In this document: positions 1 through 8,499 of the stretch, piece after piece
Position numbering within the stretch: the stretch's first letter is position 1
How the letters are laid out: each line of letters opens with the position of its first letter
Assembly (NCBI GenBank): GCA_937900425.1
Contig: CALCDT010000381.1
Coordinates: forward strand, 1 to 53,146
Length of the DNA: 53,146 nucleotides
Source of the DNA: an uncultured Alphaproteobacteria bacterium
Lineage (GTDB): Bacteria > Pseudomonadota > Alphaproteobacteria > Rhizobiales > Pleomorphomonadaceae
Reading direction: 5' to 3'
Program-made: the position numbers and the translations under genes
Notes under the pieces: generated by a model
The model's input: the letters and a program-made list of their open reading frames with translations, nothing else
Told to the model about the DNA's origin: nothing
The model's database searches: none

Positions 1-206
1 GCGCCCCGGCGAGCGTGTCGCTGACGATCCGCGACGTCGAGCCGCTCGGGCCGCACACGCTGGTGATCGGAACCGTCGGCGGCGCCCCCTTCACGGCGCA
101 GGTCGCCGCCTCCTCGCAACACGCGCCCGAAGACACCATTTCGGTGCCGATCGACACCCATATGATGCATGTCTTCGACAAGACGACCGGCGAAGCGGTG
201 CGGTGA
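1..206 (+). CDS. Sugar ABC transporter ATP-binding protein, C-terminal end only
   Basis: The reading frame is already open at base 3 and ends with TGA at 204–206, so only the last 67 codons are present. The visible residues (VEPLGPHTLVIGTVGG… then DTHMMHVFDKTTGEAV) match the C-terminal TOBE domain of UgpC/MalK/MsmX-type ATPases that energise carbohydrate import. The typical ending is a histidine-containing stretch followed by FD..TG. Walker and signature motifs lie outside the window. It precedes a sugar-acid catabolic cluster on the same strand, so it probably belongs to the importer that feeds it. The substrate is an inference from context only. Confidence 0.8.
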   Translation, partial: APASVSLTIRDVEPLGPHTLVIGTVGGAPFTAQVAASSQHAPEDTISVPIDTHMMHVFDKTTGEAVR

Positions 207-364
207 CGAGCGGGCCCTCGCAGCGAAGGTCGCCCGCGCGCCCGCACGGGTACCGATCGAGCGACGGGGAGTGATAAGGATCGTCGACGCCCGGTGCGTC
301 GCCGGCCCCGTGGCCGGACGCGAGAGGACAGAGGCGGCGGCAGCCGCGAGAGGACGAGACCACG

Positions 365-1867
365 ATGGAACAGCAGCGCGTGATCAGGCTGGCGCCGGAA
401 GACAACGTCGCCGTGGCGATGACGGCGCTCGCCGCCGGCACCGCGCTTCCCGGCGGCGCGGCGGCGGCGTCCGCGATCGACGCCGGCCACAAGGTGGCGC
501 TGCAGCCGATCGGCGAGGGTGAGGCCGTGGTGAAATACGGCCAGGTCATCGGCGTCGCGTCGGCGCCGATCGCGGCCGGCGCCCACGTCCACTCCCACAA
601 TCTCGTCTTCGAGAACGGCCGGCTGCCGACCGGCGGCGCCGTCGCTCCGCTCGCCCCGAAGCCGGAGGATTTCGGCCGCACCTTCATGGGCTTCCGCCGC
701 GCCGACGGCCGGGCGGCGACGCGCAACTACGTCGGCGTCATCGCCTCGGTGAACTGCTCGACCACGGTGTGCCGGGCGATCGCCGACGAGGCCAACCGCA
801 CCATCCTGCCGCATCATCCCGGCATCGACGGCTTCGTACCGATCGTCCACGACCAGGGCTGCGGCATGAGTGCGACCGGCGACGGCATGCGCAACCTGCA
901 CCGAACGCTCGCCGGCTACGCCCGCCACGCCAATTTCGGCGGCGCGCTGATGGTCGGCCTCGGCTGCGAGGTCAACCAGCTGACACTCTACGGCCAGCGG
1001 CCGGACGACGCCCGGCGCCATTTCAACATCCAGGACGCCGGCGGCTCGCGCAAGGCGGTGGAGCGGGCGATGGGCGTGCTCGGCGAGATCGCCGAGGAGG
1101 CCGGCGCGGCGACGCGCGAGCCGATCCCGGTGTCGGAGATCGTCGTCGGCCTGCAGTGCGGCGGCTCGGACGGGTTTTCGGGCATCACCGCCAATCCGGC
1201 GCTCGGCGCCGCGGTCGACCTGCTCGCCGCGCTCGGTGGCACCGGCATCCTGTCGGAGACCTCCGAGATCTACGGCGCGGAGCATCTGCTGCGGGCGCGG
1301 GCGCGGGCGCCCGAGGTGGCGGCGCGGCTCGACGACCTCATCGCCTGGTGGGAGAAATACGTCGCGATGCACGGCGCTTCGCTCGACAACAATCCCTCGC
1401 CCGGCAACAAGCGCGGCGGCCTCACCACCATTCTGGAGAAGTCGCTCGGAGCGGTCGCCAAGGGCGGCCAGACGCCACTCAACGCGGTCTACGGCTACTC
1501 GGAGCGCGTCTCCGAACACGGCCTCGTCTTCATGGACACCCCCGGCTACGACCCGGTGTCGGCGACCGGGCAAGTCGCCGGCGGCGCCAACGTCATCGCC
1601 TTCACCACGGGGCGGGGCTCCTGCTTCGGCTGCCGGCCGGCGCCTTCGCTCAAGCTCTCCAGCAACTCCGCGCTCTACCGGGCGATGGAGGAGGACATGG
1701 ACATCGACTGCGGCGTCATCGCCTCCGGCGAGGCGACGATCGAGGAGATGGGCCGGACGATCTTCGAACTGATCATCGCCACCGCCTCGGGCAAGAAGAC
1801 CAAGAGCGAACTGTTCGGCTACGGCGACAACGAATTTGCGCCGTGGCATCTCGGCGCGACGCTGTGA
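365..1867 (+). CDS. UxaA-family (altronate/galactarate-type) dehydratase, probable L-fuconate-type dehydratase
   Basis: This 500-residue protein has the full UxaA/GarD architecture: an N-terminal SAF domain (about residues 1–95, with the VASAPIAAGAHVHSHN stretch), a linker, and the large dehydratase domain. Family signatures are visible, such as a Cys-containing DQGCGMS loop, LQCGGSDGFSG, a GRGSCFGCRPAPS stretch and the ending FAPWHLGA. The family dehydrates aldonates or aldarates to 2-keto-3-deoxy acids with a metal cofactor. In Campylobacter jejuni a UxaA homologue sits in the fucose locus with an SDR and an amidohydrolase, the same company as here, so an L-fuconate-like substrate is more likely than altronate. 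The ATG at 365 follows a GAGAGGA purine stretch. The exact substrate is inferred. Confidence 0.88.
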   Translation: MEQQRVIRLAPEDNVAVAMTALAAGTALPGGAAAASAIDAGHKVALQPIGEGEAVVKYGQVIGVASAPIAAGAHVHSHNLVFENGRLPTGGAVAPLAPKPEDFGRTFMGFRRADGRAATRNYVGVIASVNCSTTVCRAIADEANRTILPHHPGIDGFVPIVHDQGCGMSATGDGMRNLHRTLAGYARHANFGGALMVGLGCEVNQLTLYGQRPDDARRHFNIQDAGGSRKAVERAMGVLGEIAEEAGAATREPIPVSEIVVGLQCGGSDGFSGITANPALGAAVDLLAALGGTGILSETSEIYGAEHLLRARARAPEVAARLDDLIAWWEKYVAMHGASLDNNPSPGNKRGGLTTILEKSLGAVAKGGQTPLNAVYGYSERVSEHGLVFMDTPGYDPVSATGQVAGGANVIAFTTGRGSCFGCRPAPSLKLSSNSALYRAMEEDMDIDCGVIASGEATIEEMGRTIFELIIATASGKKTKSELFGYGDNEFAPWHLGATL

Positions 1868-1912
1868 GGTGAGGGGCCGGCCGGGAGCGGGTGGACGTGG
1901 TGAGGCCGGGGA

Positions 1913-2061
1913 CCCCTCATCCGGCCCTTCGGGCCACTTTCTCCCCTAAGGGGAGAAGAATGGAGATCGCGAAGTCTCCGGTGGTCATTGGAACTCCGAG
2001 GTCGCCGCAGGTTATCTTCTCCCCACCGGGGAGAAGGTGGCGCGCAGCGCCGGATGAGGGG
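1913..2061. repeat. RIME-like palindromic intergenic element
   Basis: The ends are a perfect 13-base inverted repeat, CCCCTCATCCGGC at 1913–1925 and GCCGGATGAGGGG at 2049–2061. Inside are two CTCCCC…GGGGAG hairpins (about 1941–1957 and 2017–2036). The arms also share an imperfect GGGGAGAA(A/G)GTGGC core in opposite orientation. This design matches the mosaic palindromic repeats (RIME type) scattered between genes in Rhizobiales. It fills most of the 250-base gap between the UxaA-type gene and the aldo/keto reductase and may form a stable structure in the transcript. Copy number elsewhere in the genome cannot be seen. Confidence 0.75.
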
Positions 2062-2117
2062 GTGCGGCCTCTCCCCGATCTCCAACGCCACCGAAGACAC
2101 CAACGAGGACCAAACCG

Positions 2118-3110
2118 ATGAAGACCCGCAGGATCGGCGCCACGGACCTCGAGGTCACCGAGCTCGGATTCGGCTGCGCGGCGCTCGGCGGGCTCTACAG
2201 GGCCTGTCCGCGCGAGGACGCGATGGCGGTGATGGGGGCGGCGTGGGACGCGGGCCTGCGCTATTTCGATACGGCGCCCTTCTACGGCCACGGCCTGTCG
2301 GAGCGGCGCACCGGTGATTTCCTGCGCGACAAGCCCAACGACGCCTACGTGCTGTCGACCAAGGTCGGCCGCCTGCTGTCGCCGGTGCCGCACGAGGCGG
2401 TGCCGGACCATTCCTACGTCGATCCGCTGCCCTTCGCCGTCTCTTACGACTATTCGCACGATGCGATCCTGCGGTCGGTGGAGACGAGCTTCGCCCGGCT
2501 CGGGCTCAACAAGATCGACATCCTCTACGTCCACGACATCGGCGCCTACACCCACGGCGCGGAGCTGACCAAGGTTCATTTCCGCCAGTTGATGGACGGC
2601 GGCCTGAAGGCGCTCGAAGACTTGAAGGCGCAGGGTGTGATCAAGGCCTACGGCCTCGGCGTCAACGAGGTCGAGATCTGCCTCGAGGTGCTGGCCCGCG
2701 CTCCGCTCGACTGCATCCTGCTCGCCGGGCGCTATTCGCTGCTCGATCGCTCGGCGGAACGCGACCTGCTGGACCGCTGCGTGGAAACGGGGACTTCGCT
2801 CGTCATCGGCGGCGTCTTCAACTCCGGCATCCTCGCCACCGGACCGGTCGAGGGCGCCCATTTCGACTACGGCCCGGCGAACCCCGACATTCTGGAGCGG
2901 GTGCGGGCGATGGAGACGGTCGCGGCCGGCCACAACGTGCCGCTGGCTGCCCCGGCGCTTCGGTTTCCGCTGCGCCATCCGGCGGTCGCCTCGGTGCTGA
3001 CGGGAACCGCGAAGGTGTCGAGCCTGCGCCGCAACCTCGACCTCGCCGCGATGGAGCTGCCCGAGGATCTTTATGCCGCCTTCGAGCCGCTGGTGATCGG
3101 GCGGGACTGA
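2118..3110 (+). CDS. Aldo/keto reductase, L-fucose (D-threo-aldose) 1-dehydrogenase-like
   Basis: This 330-residue aldo/keto reductase carries the family tetrad in order: Asp51 (YFDTAPFYG), Tyr56, Lys82 (STKVGR) and His139 (YVHD). It ends in the usual NAD(P)-binding region with a late LTGTAKV stretch. The sequence resembles the D-threo-aldose 1-dehydrogenase/pyridoxal 4-dehydrogenase subgroup, which oxidises the C1 of L-fucose and related sugars to lactones. It stands directly upstream of a fuconolactonase-like amidohydrolase, so oxidation of a free aldose to a lactone is the likely first catabolic step. The ATG at 2118 is the first in-frame Met that gives the canonical N-terminus (MKTRRIG). 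The sugar is inferred from context. Confidence 0.85.
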   Translation: MKTRRIGATDLEVTELGFGCAALGGLYRACPREDAMAVMGAAWDAGLRYFDTAPFYGHGLSERRTGDFLRDKPNDAYVLSTKVGRLLSPVPHEAVPDHSYVDPLPFAVSYDYSHDAILRSVETSFARLGLNKIDILYVHDIGAYTHGAELTKVHFRQLMDGGLKALEDLKAQGVIKAYGLGVNEVEICLEVLARAPLDCILLAGRYSLLDRSAERDLLDRCVETGTSLVIGGVFNSGILATGPVEGAHFDYGPANPDILERVRAMETVAAGHNVPLAAPALRFPLRHPAVASVLTGTAKVSSLRRNLDLAAMELPEDLYAAFEPLVIGRD

Positions 3111-3139
3111 CGGGAGAAGGCGGGCGACGGGGAGGGGTC

Positions 3140-3976
3140 ATGATGCGGATCGACGCCCACCAGCACTACTGGACGCTCGCGCGCGGCGACTACGGCTGGC
3201 TCGGCCCGCATCTCGCCCCGATCCACCGCGATTTCCTTCCCGCCGACCTCGCACCCCACCTCGCCGCCGCCGGCATCGACCGCACGGTGCTGGTACAGGC
3301 GGCGGACACGGTGGCGGAAACCGAATTCCTGCTCGACCTCGCCGCCGAGGAGGACAGCGTCGCCGCCGTGGTCGGCTGGGTCGACGTGCTCGCCCCGGAC
3401 GCCGTCGACACGCTCGACCGGCTGGCCGAGCGAACCAAGTTCCGCGGCTTGCGGCCGATGCTGCAGGATATCGACGACAGCCTCTTCATCCTCGACCCGC
3501 GGGCGCTCGCGACCCTCGCCCACGCCGCGCGGGCCGGGCTCGTCTTCGACGCGCTGATCACGCCGCGCCATCTTCCGGTGATCACCGCGCTCGCCGACCG
3601 GCTGCCGGACCTCGCCATCGTCGTCGACCACGGCGCCAAGCCTTTCGTCGCGCGCGGCGAGACGTCGCCGTGGGCGGAGGACATGGCGGCGCTGGCGCGG
3701 CGGGACAACGTCACCGTCAAGCTCTCCGGCCTCGTCACCGAAGCGGGGCCGTCGTGGACGGAGCGCGCGCTCGCGCCCTACGTCGACCGGCTGCTGTCGG
3801 CCTTCGGGCCGGAGCGGACGATGTTCGGCAGCGACTGGCCGGTGTTGACCCTCGCCGGCGACTACGCCGGCTGGCTCGCCTCCGCCGAGACCTTGACGGC
3901 GGGGCTCGGCGAGGCTGAAAAGGCCGAGGTGTTCGGTGGCACGGCGGCCAGGATCTACGGTATCGCCGGGCCCTGA
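3140..3976 (+). CDS. Amidohydrolase-family lactonase, L-fuconolactonase-like
   Basis: This 278-residue TIM-barrel hydrolase of the amidohydrolase_2 group starts with the metal-binding motif DAHQHYW (His7, His9). It has a DHGAKP segment (Asp163–His164) and the characteristic FGSDWPV motif near its end (Asp232). These are the features of L-fuconolactonases and L-rhamnonolactonases, which open the sugar lactone to the aldonate. It follows the aldo/keto reductase by 29 bases with a GGGGAGGGGT purine tract before the start. Two adjacent ATG codons (3140 and 3143) are possible. With its neighbours it completes sugar, lactone, aldonate, keto-deoxy acid. Confidence 0.85.
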   Translation: MMRIDAHQHYWTLARGDYGWLGPHLAPIHRDFLPADLAPHLAAAGIDRTVLVQAADTVAETEFLLDLAAEEDSVAAVVGWVDVLAPDAVDTLDRLAERTKFRGLRPMLQDIDDSLFILDPRALATLAHAARAGLVFDALITPRHLPVITALADRLPDLAIVVDHGAKPFVARGETSPWAEDMAALARRDNVTVKLSGLVTEAGPSWTERALAPYVDRLLSAFGPERTMFGSDWPVLTLAGDYAGWLASAETLTAGLGEAEKAEVFGGTAARIYGIAGP

Positions 3977-4017
3977 CGCCAACGGGACGCGGCGCCGACG
4001 CTGGCGGGGAGGGACGC

Positions 4018-4803
4018 ATGACGGATTTCGCGGGCAAGGTGGCGCTGGTGACCGGGACGACGGGGATCGGGCGGGCCTCGGCGCTGCGCCTCGCCCGGGG
4101 CGGGGCGGCGGTGATGGCGCTCGGCATCGACCGGGCCGCCAACGCCGAACTCGCCGACATCGCCGCGCGGGCGGGGATGACCTTCAAGGTGCGCGAGACC
4201 GACGTCTCGGTGCCGGGGGCGGTGGCGGCGGCGGTCGAGGAGACGGTCGCGGTCTTCGGCGGGCTCGACGTCATCGTCAACTCGGCGGCGATCCACCCTT
4301 ACGGCGACGCGGTGACGACCGATCCGACGACCTTTGCGCGCTGCCTCGCGGTCAACGTCGGCTCGATCCACCTGACCGCCCATTTCGGCGTGCCCGAAAT
4401 GCGCAAGCGCGGCGGCGGGGCGATCGTCAACATCTCCTCCGTCCAAGGCCACGCCTGCCAGAAGGGCGTCACCGCCTATGTCGCCACCAAGGGTGCGATC
4501 CACGCGATGACCCGGGCGATGGCGCTCGACTTCGCCGCCGACCGAATCCGCGTGGTCTCCGTCAGCCCCGGATCGGTGCGCACGCCGATCCTCGAACTCG
4601 CGGCCAGGACCTTCGACGGCGAGGGCGTCGACGTCGAGGCGGCCTTCCGCCGCTTCGGTGCCGCCCACCCGCTCGGCCGCATCGCCGAGCCGGAGGAGGT
4701 CGCCGATCTCGTCGCCTTCCTCGCCTCGGAACAGGCCGGCTTCATCACGGGTTCGGACCACAGGATCGACGGCGGCCTGACCGCCGGCATCGGCGTCGCC
4801 TGA
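4018..4803 (+). CDS. SDR-family dehydrogenase of the deoxysugar cluster
   Basis: This is a classical short-chain dehydrogenase of 261 residues. It has the glycine motif TGTTGIG (12–18), the NSAA stretch (88–91), and catalytic Ser141, Tyr154 and Lys158. The C-terminal GSDHRIDGGL is typical. Two roles fit the cluster: L-fucose dehydrogenase (as for the C. jejuni SDR) or 2-keto-3-deoxy-L-fuconate dehydrogenase. Because an aldo/keto reductase is already present for the first step, the second role is slightly favoured. It lies 41 bases after the lactonase, with GGGGAGGG upstream of the ATG, and is the last gene of the run. The substrate is not proven. Confidence 0.85.
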   Translation: MTDFAGKVALVTGTTGIGRASALRLARGGAAVMALGIDRAANAELADIAARAGMTFKVRETDVSVPGAVAAAVEETVAVFGGLDVIVNSAAIHPYGDAVTTDPTTFARCLAVNVGSIHLTAHFGVPEMRKRGGGAIVNISSVQGHACQKGVTAYVATKGAIHAMTRAMALDFAADRIRVVSVSPGSVRTPILELAARTFDGEGVDVEAAFRRFGAAHPLGRIAEPEEVADLVAFLASEQAGFITGSDHRIDGGLTAGIGVA

Positions 4804-4917
4804 GGGGCGGGGTACGGCGCCGGAACCTCCCGCGGCTTCACACGGTCCCCCGGCTGTGTCAAAGGAAGCGTCGAGACCGATGCCGTTCCCCGTTCCGAAG
4901 AAAGCGACCCGCCCGTC

Positions 4918-5619
4918 ATGTCCGTGCTGAGATCGATCGTCAACGTGGTGCCGCCCATCCACCCCGACGGGACCAAGTTCATCGCCCTGTTCGCGGTGGC
5001 GGCCGTCGCGCTCGGCTTCGTCGCCCAGCCGCTGTTCTGGATCGGCCTCGCGCTCACCGTCTGGTGCGCGCTGTTCTTCCGCGATCCGATCCGGGTGACA
5101 CCGGTGGCACGCGAGTGGGTGATCGCCCCGGCCGACGGGCGCGTTTCCAACATCGCCGTCGTGCCGCCGCCGCCGGAACTCGGCCTCGGCGACGAGCCGC
5201 GGCTGCGGGTCTGCATCTTCATGAACGTGTTCGATTGTCACGTGAACCGCTCGCCGGTGAAGGGACGGATCCGCCGCATCGTCTACACGCCCGGCAAGTT
5301 CTTCAACGCCGAGCTCGACAAGGCGAGCGAGTTCAACGAACGCAACGGCCTCGTCGTCGACATGGCCGACGGCACCTCGGTCGGCGTCGTCCAGATCGCG
5401 GGCCTCGTCGCCCGGCGCATCCTCGGTTTCTGCCGCGAGGGCGACGAGCTGTCGGCCGGCGACCGCTTCGGCCTGATCCGCTTCGGCTCGCGGGTCGACG
5501 TCTACCTGCCGCAGGGCACGGTCGCCCGCGTCGCCGTCGGCCAGCGCACCTATGCCGGCGAGACGGTGATCGCCGACCTTGAGAGCCGCGTGCCGATGCC
5601 GGTCGTCCGGGTGGGTTGA
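4918..5619 (+). CDS. psd: Phosphatidylserine decarboxylase proenzyme
   Basis: This 233-residue protein belongs to the short (archaeal-type) PSD family common in Rhizobiales. It decarboxylates phosphatidylserine to phosphatidylethanolamine at the inner membrane. An N-terminal hydrophobic region (about residues 20–55) is followed by FRDP and the APADGRV motif. The autocatalytic site is Gly190–Ser191 in LIRFGSRVD; cleavage would make Ser191 the pyruvoyl residue of the small subunit. It is followed after 4 bases by pssA, which makes its substrate, so the two form an operon. The ribosome-binding site before 4918 is weak. Confidence 0.95.
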   Translation: MSVLRSIVNVVPPIHPDGTKFIALFAVAAVALGFVAQPLFWIGLALTVWCALFFRDPIRVTPVAREWVIAPADGRVSNIAVVPPPPELGLGDEPRLRVCIFMNVFDCHVNRSPVKGRIRRIVYTPGKFFNAELDKASEFNERNGLVVDMADGTSVGVVQIAGLVARRILGFCREGDELSAGDRFGLIRFGSRVDVYLPQGTVARVAVGQRTYAGETVIADLESRVPMPVVRVG

Positions 5620-5623
5620 TCTG

Positions 5624-6562
5624 ATGTCGAGCCTTTTCCCGCCCTTCGATCCCTATGATCGCAACAGTCCGGACGGCGGGCCGCCGCGGCGGCGGATCGG
5701 CCGCCTACCGGTGCGCATGATCATCCCGAGCCTCATCACGCTGCTCGGCCTCAGCCTCGGCATGATGTCGATCCGGCTGTCGATGGAAGGGCGCTACGAC
5801 GTCGCGGTCGGCGCGATCATCCTCGCCGGGCTGCTCGATGCGCTGGACGGGCGGGTGGCGCGGTTCCTGAAGGCGACCTCGCGCTTCGGCGCCGAACTCG
5901 ACTCGCTGTCCGATTTCCTCTGCTTCGGCTGCGCACCGGCCCTGCTGCTCTACAGTTGGACCCTTCACGACGTGAAGACCTTCGGCTGGATCGCCGCGCT
6001 GTTGTTCGCGATCGCCGCCGCCCTGCGCCTCGCGCGCTTCAACGTGATGCTGACGTCCGAGCAGAAGCCGGCCTGGCAGGCGAATTTCTTCGTCGGCGTA
6101 CCGGCCCCGGCGGGAGCCATCCTCGCCTTGCTGCCGGTGTCGCTGGCACAGGTGTTCCCCGACGTCGACCCGCCCGAGGTGGCGACCCCGCTGGTCGCGC
6201 TCTATCTCGTCTTCGTCGGCATCCTGATGGTGTCGCGGGTGCCGACGTTCTCGGGAAAGAAGATGGGTGGCATCCGCCGCGATCTGGTGATCCCGCTGCT
6301 GGTCGCCTTCGTGCTGCTCTGCGCGCTCGCCGTCAACTTCCCCTTCGAGATGCTCGCCGCCGGCACCCTGATCTACCTCGTCATGCTGCCACTCGGCTGG
6401 CGCAGCTGGAACAAGCTCGCCCGCCTGCACGGTGCGACGGCCGAGGCCGTGACGCTCGACCTCGCGCCCGACGAGGGCGAGGAGGAGGCCGAGAACGACG
6501 CCGATTCGCCGGGCGGCTCCACTTCCGGCTCCACTTCCGATCGACCCGGGCCCCGCTTCTGA
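5624..6562 (+). CDS. pssA: CDP-diacylglycerol–serine O-phosphatidyltransferase
   Basis: This 312-residue integral membrane enzyme transfers phosphatidyl from CDP-diacylglycerol to serine. The CDP-alcohol phosphatidyltransferase signature is complete: D..DG..AR........G...D...D, seen as LLDALDGRVARF…GAELDSLSDF. About eight hydrophobic segments are visible, and the C-terminal tail is acidic and Gly/Ser rich. I chose the ATG at 5624, just after the psd stop, because it gives a normal N-terminus. The frame remains open upstream to 5579, inside psd, but that extension has no family resemblance. Confidence 0.94.
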   Translation: MSSLFPPFDPYDRNSPDGGPPRRRIGRLPVRMIIPSLITLLGLSLGMMSIRLSMEGRYDVAVGAIILAGLLDALDGRVARFLKATSRFGAELDSLSDFLCFGCAPALLLYSWTLHDVKTFGWIAALLFAIAAALRLARFNVMLTSEQKPAWQANFFVGVPAPAGAILALLPVSLAQVFPDVDPPEVATPLVALYLVFVGILMVSRVPTFSGKKMGGIRRDLVIPLLVAFVLLCALAVNFPFEMLAAGTLIYLVMLPLGWRSWNKLARLHGATAEAVTLDLAPDEGEEEAENDADSPGGSTSGSTSDRPGPRF

Positions 6563-6970
6563 GCGGAGCGAGCGTGCTCGCGGGCCCCCATCACGGCGGC
6601 GTGACGGGGTGGTCTTTACGGTGGGCATGATCTTGCGTTAAGACTTGCGCGACGGGGACGGAACGCGCGACGACGCACCGCTCTTCTCCAAGGCCCGCCC
6701 GGACGGGACGGCGGGACCCTACGAACAACCCATCGCGGAACCGCCCGAGGCCTTCGGGTCCGGCGCTTCGCGGTGAATTTCTGGCAGGGAAGGGCGTTTC
6801 GGCCGCCGAACCCATGGGTGCCAAAATTCGAGTTAACGTCTCGTTAATCACTGAATGATCATGGTGTTCCACGGGATTCGAGGAATGACGCGATTTGTTT
6901 CGATCTTTCGCGACAGCGATGGAGCGGGACGCTTCGGGGCCGGGCGCGTCGGTTTGAAGGTTTTCGACGA
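6563..6970. other. Intergenic region between pssA and rlpA
   Basis: These 408 bases hold no convincing gene. The first part is GC-rich; the last part (about 6825–6900) is visibly AT-richer and contains the CtrA-type box listed separately. It is probably the promoter and leader of rlpA. Confidence 0.6.
6833..6847. promoter_or_regulatory. CtrA-type binding site (TTAA-N7-TTAA) upstream of rlpA
   Basis: The bases TTAACGTCTCGTTAA match the full CtrA consensus exactly, with both TTAA half-sites and a 7-base spacer. The site is 124 bases upstream of rlpA, a divisome-associated gene. CtrA is the cell-cycle master regulator in Alphaproteobacteria and controls many division and envelope genes. I found no second perfect site among the AT-rich spots examined in this window. 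Regulation of rlpA by CtrA is an inference. Confidence 0.6.
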
Positions 6971-8488
6971 ATGAACGAACGGGACCGGCTTGCCTCGGGC
7001 GGCGTATGCCGCCGGACCGCCAGGCGCAACGTCAAGCTCGTGGCCACGGCGCTGCTGACCACCCTGTGCCTCGCCGGCTGTGCCTCCACCCCCGGCAAGA
7101 TTTCCTCCAAGACCGCTGCCGCGAAAGCCCAGGTCGATCCGAAATACGGCGTGAAGCCCAGCCCCCGCGTCGTCGCCGAGGGGCCGATCCCCAAGGGCGG
7201 CGGCCGCGAGATGGTCGGCAAGCCCTATCAGGTCGCCGGCAAACGCTACGTTCCCAAGCACGACCCGAACTACACCGCCACCGGCCTCGCCAGCTGGTAT
7301 GGCGACGCCTTCCACGGCCGCTACACGGCCAACGGCGAAATCTACGACATGACGCACCTGTCGGCCGCGCACACCACGATGCCGCTGCCGTCCTATGCCC
7401 GGGTCACCAGCACCGACACCGGCCGCTCCGTCATCGTCCGCGTCAACGACCGTGGCCCGTTCCACGGCAAGCGCATCATGGACCTTTCCAAGCGCGCCGC
7501 CGACATGCTCGGCATCCGCCGCGCCGGCGTCGCCAAGATCAAGGTCGCCTACGTCGGCCCGGCGCCGAAGGAGGGCGACGACACGCCCTTCCTCGTCGCC
7601 TCCTATCGCGGCCCCGCCGCCCCCGCGACCGTCGACGCTCCGGCGACGATGATCGCCCGCAACGACGCGGTGCCGGGTGTCACGGCGAAGCCGGCCCCGG
7701 CGCGGTCGGCTCCGGCCGCCGTCGCGGTCGCCGCCCCGGTCCAGGTCGCCACCATCACGGCGATCCCGCGCGAGCGCCCGACCGCGAGCTTCGAGACCTA
7801 CGCCGTGGTCGCCTCGGTCGATCCGGCCGACGCCTTCTCCTCTTCGGTCGCCGACACGATGATGGCGTCGGCGGACGTGCCGACGCTGACGGTCACCCGC
7901 GCCGCGGCTTCGGTCTCGGCCACAGGCTTCGATCCCTCGCTCGTCCAGAAGGCGAGCCTCACGGTTCCCGCCCCGGAGGCGGCGCCGGTCGCAGCGACCG
8001 TTCCAGTGGCCGCGCCCGCAGTCCAGGCCGGTGTTCCGGCAGGTGCGGACCAGATCGAGATGCTGATCGACCAGCAGTCCGCGCCGGGCGCGGTGCCGCT
8101 GCCGCCGACGGCGCCCGTGCTGGCGATGACCAATTCCTACGCCGCCGACCGCATCGACCAGGCCTATGGCGCCTTCGCCGGCTTCGACGGCGGCCTCGCC
8201 CTCGCCGATGCGCCAGAAGCGCCCGCCGCCACAGCCCCCGCCGCCACGCCGTCGGCCGCACTGCAGGCCGCCCTCGTCGAAGTCGGCGTCTTTGCCAACC
8301 GCGACAACGCCGGCCGGCTCGCCGAGCGGCTTTCCTCCATCGGTTCGGTCGACCTCTCCTCCGTGGTCTCCGGCGGGCGCGAACTGACGCGGGTCCGGAT
8401 CACCGCGCTCGCCGCGGGCGTCAGCCCGGCGATGGCGGTCGAGGCCGCCGTGAAAGCCGGCGCGACGGGCGCTTTCGCCCGCAACTGA
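6971..8488 (+). CDS. rlpA: Septal ring lytic transglycosylase RlpA family lipoprotein
   Basis: This 505-residue predicted lipoprotein has a lipobox LAGC (34–37) with Cys37 as the lipidation site. The double-psi beta-barrel domain (about residues 100–195) carries the RlpA signatures ASWYGDAFHGRYTANGE, AHTTMPLPSYARV, VRVNDRGPF and DLSKRAA. A long Ala/Pro/Val-rich linker follows, and the last 75 residues (VEVGVFANRDNAGRLAERL…) look like a divergent SPOR domain that binds denuded septal glycan. Family members act on peptidoglycan at the division site. It is followed after 11 bases by the dac homologue. A CtrA-type box lies upstream. Confidence 0.9.
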   Translation: MNERDRLASGGVCRRTARRNVKLVATALLTTLCLAGCASTPGKISSKTAAAKAQVDPKYGVKPSPRVVAEGPIPKGGGREMVGKPYQVAGKRYVPKHDPNYTATGLASWYGDAFHGRYTANGEIYDMTHLSAAHTTMPLPSYARVTSTDTGRSVIVRVNDRGPFHGKRIMDLSKRAADMLGIRRAGVAKIKVAYVGPAPKEGDDTPFLVASYRGPAAPATVDAPATMIARNDAVPGVTAKPAPARSAPAAVAVAAPVQVATITAIPRERPTASFETYAVVASVDPADAFSSSVADTMMASADVPTLTVTRAAASVSATGFDPSLVQKASLTVPAPEAAPVAATVPVAAPAVQAGVPAGADQIEMLIDQQSAPGAVPLPPTAPVLAMTNSYAADRIDQAYGAFAGFDGGLALADAPEAPAATAPAATPSAALQAALVEVGVFANRDNAGRLAERLSSIGSVDLSSVVSGGRELTRVRITALAAGVSPAMAVEAAVKAGATGAFARN

Positions 8489-8499
8489 GGGGCCGCTCC

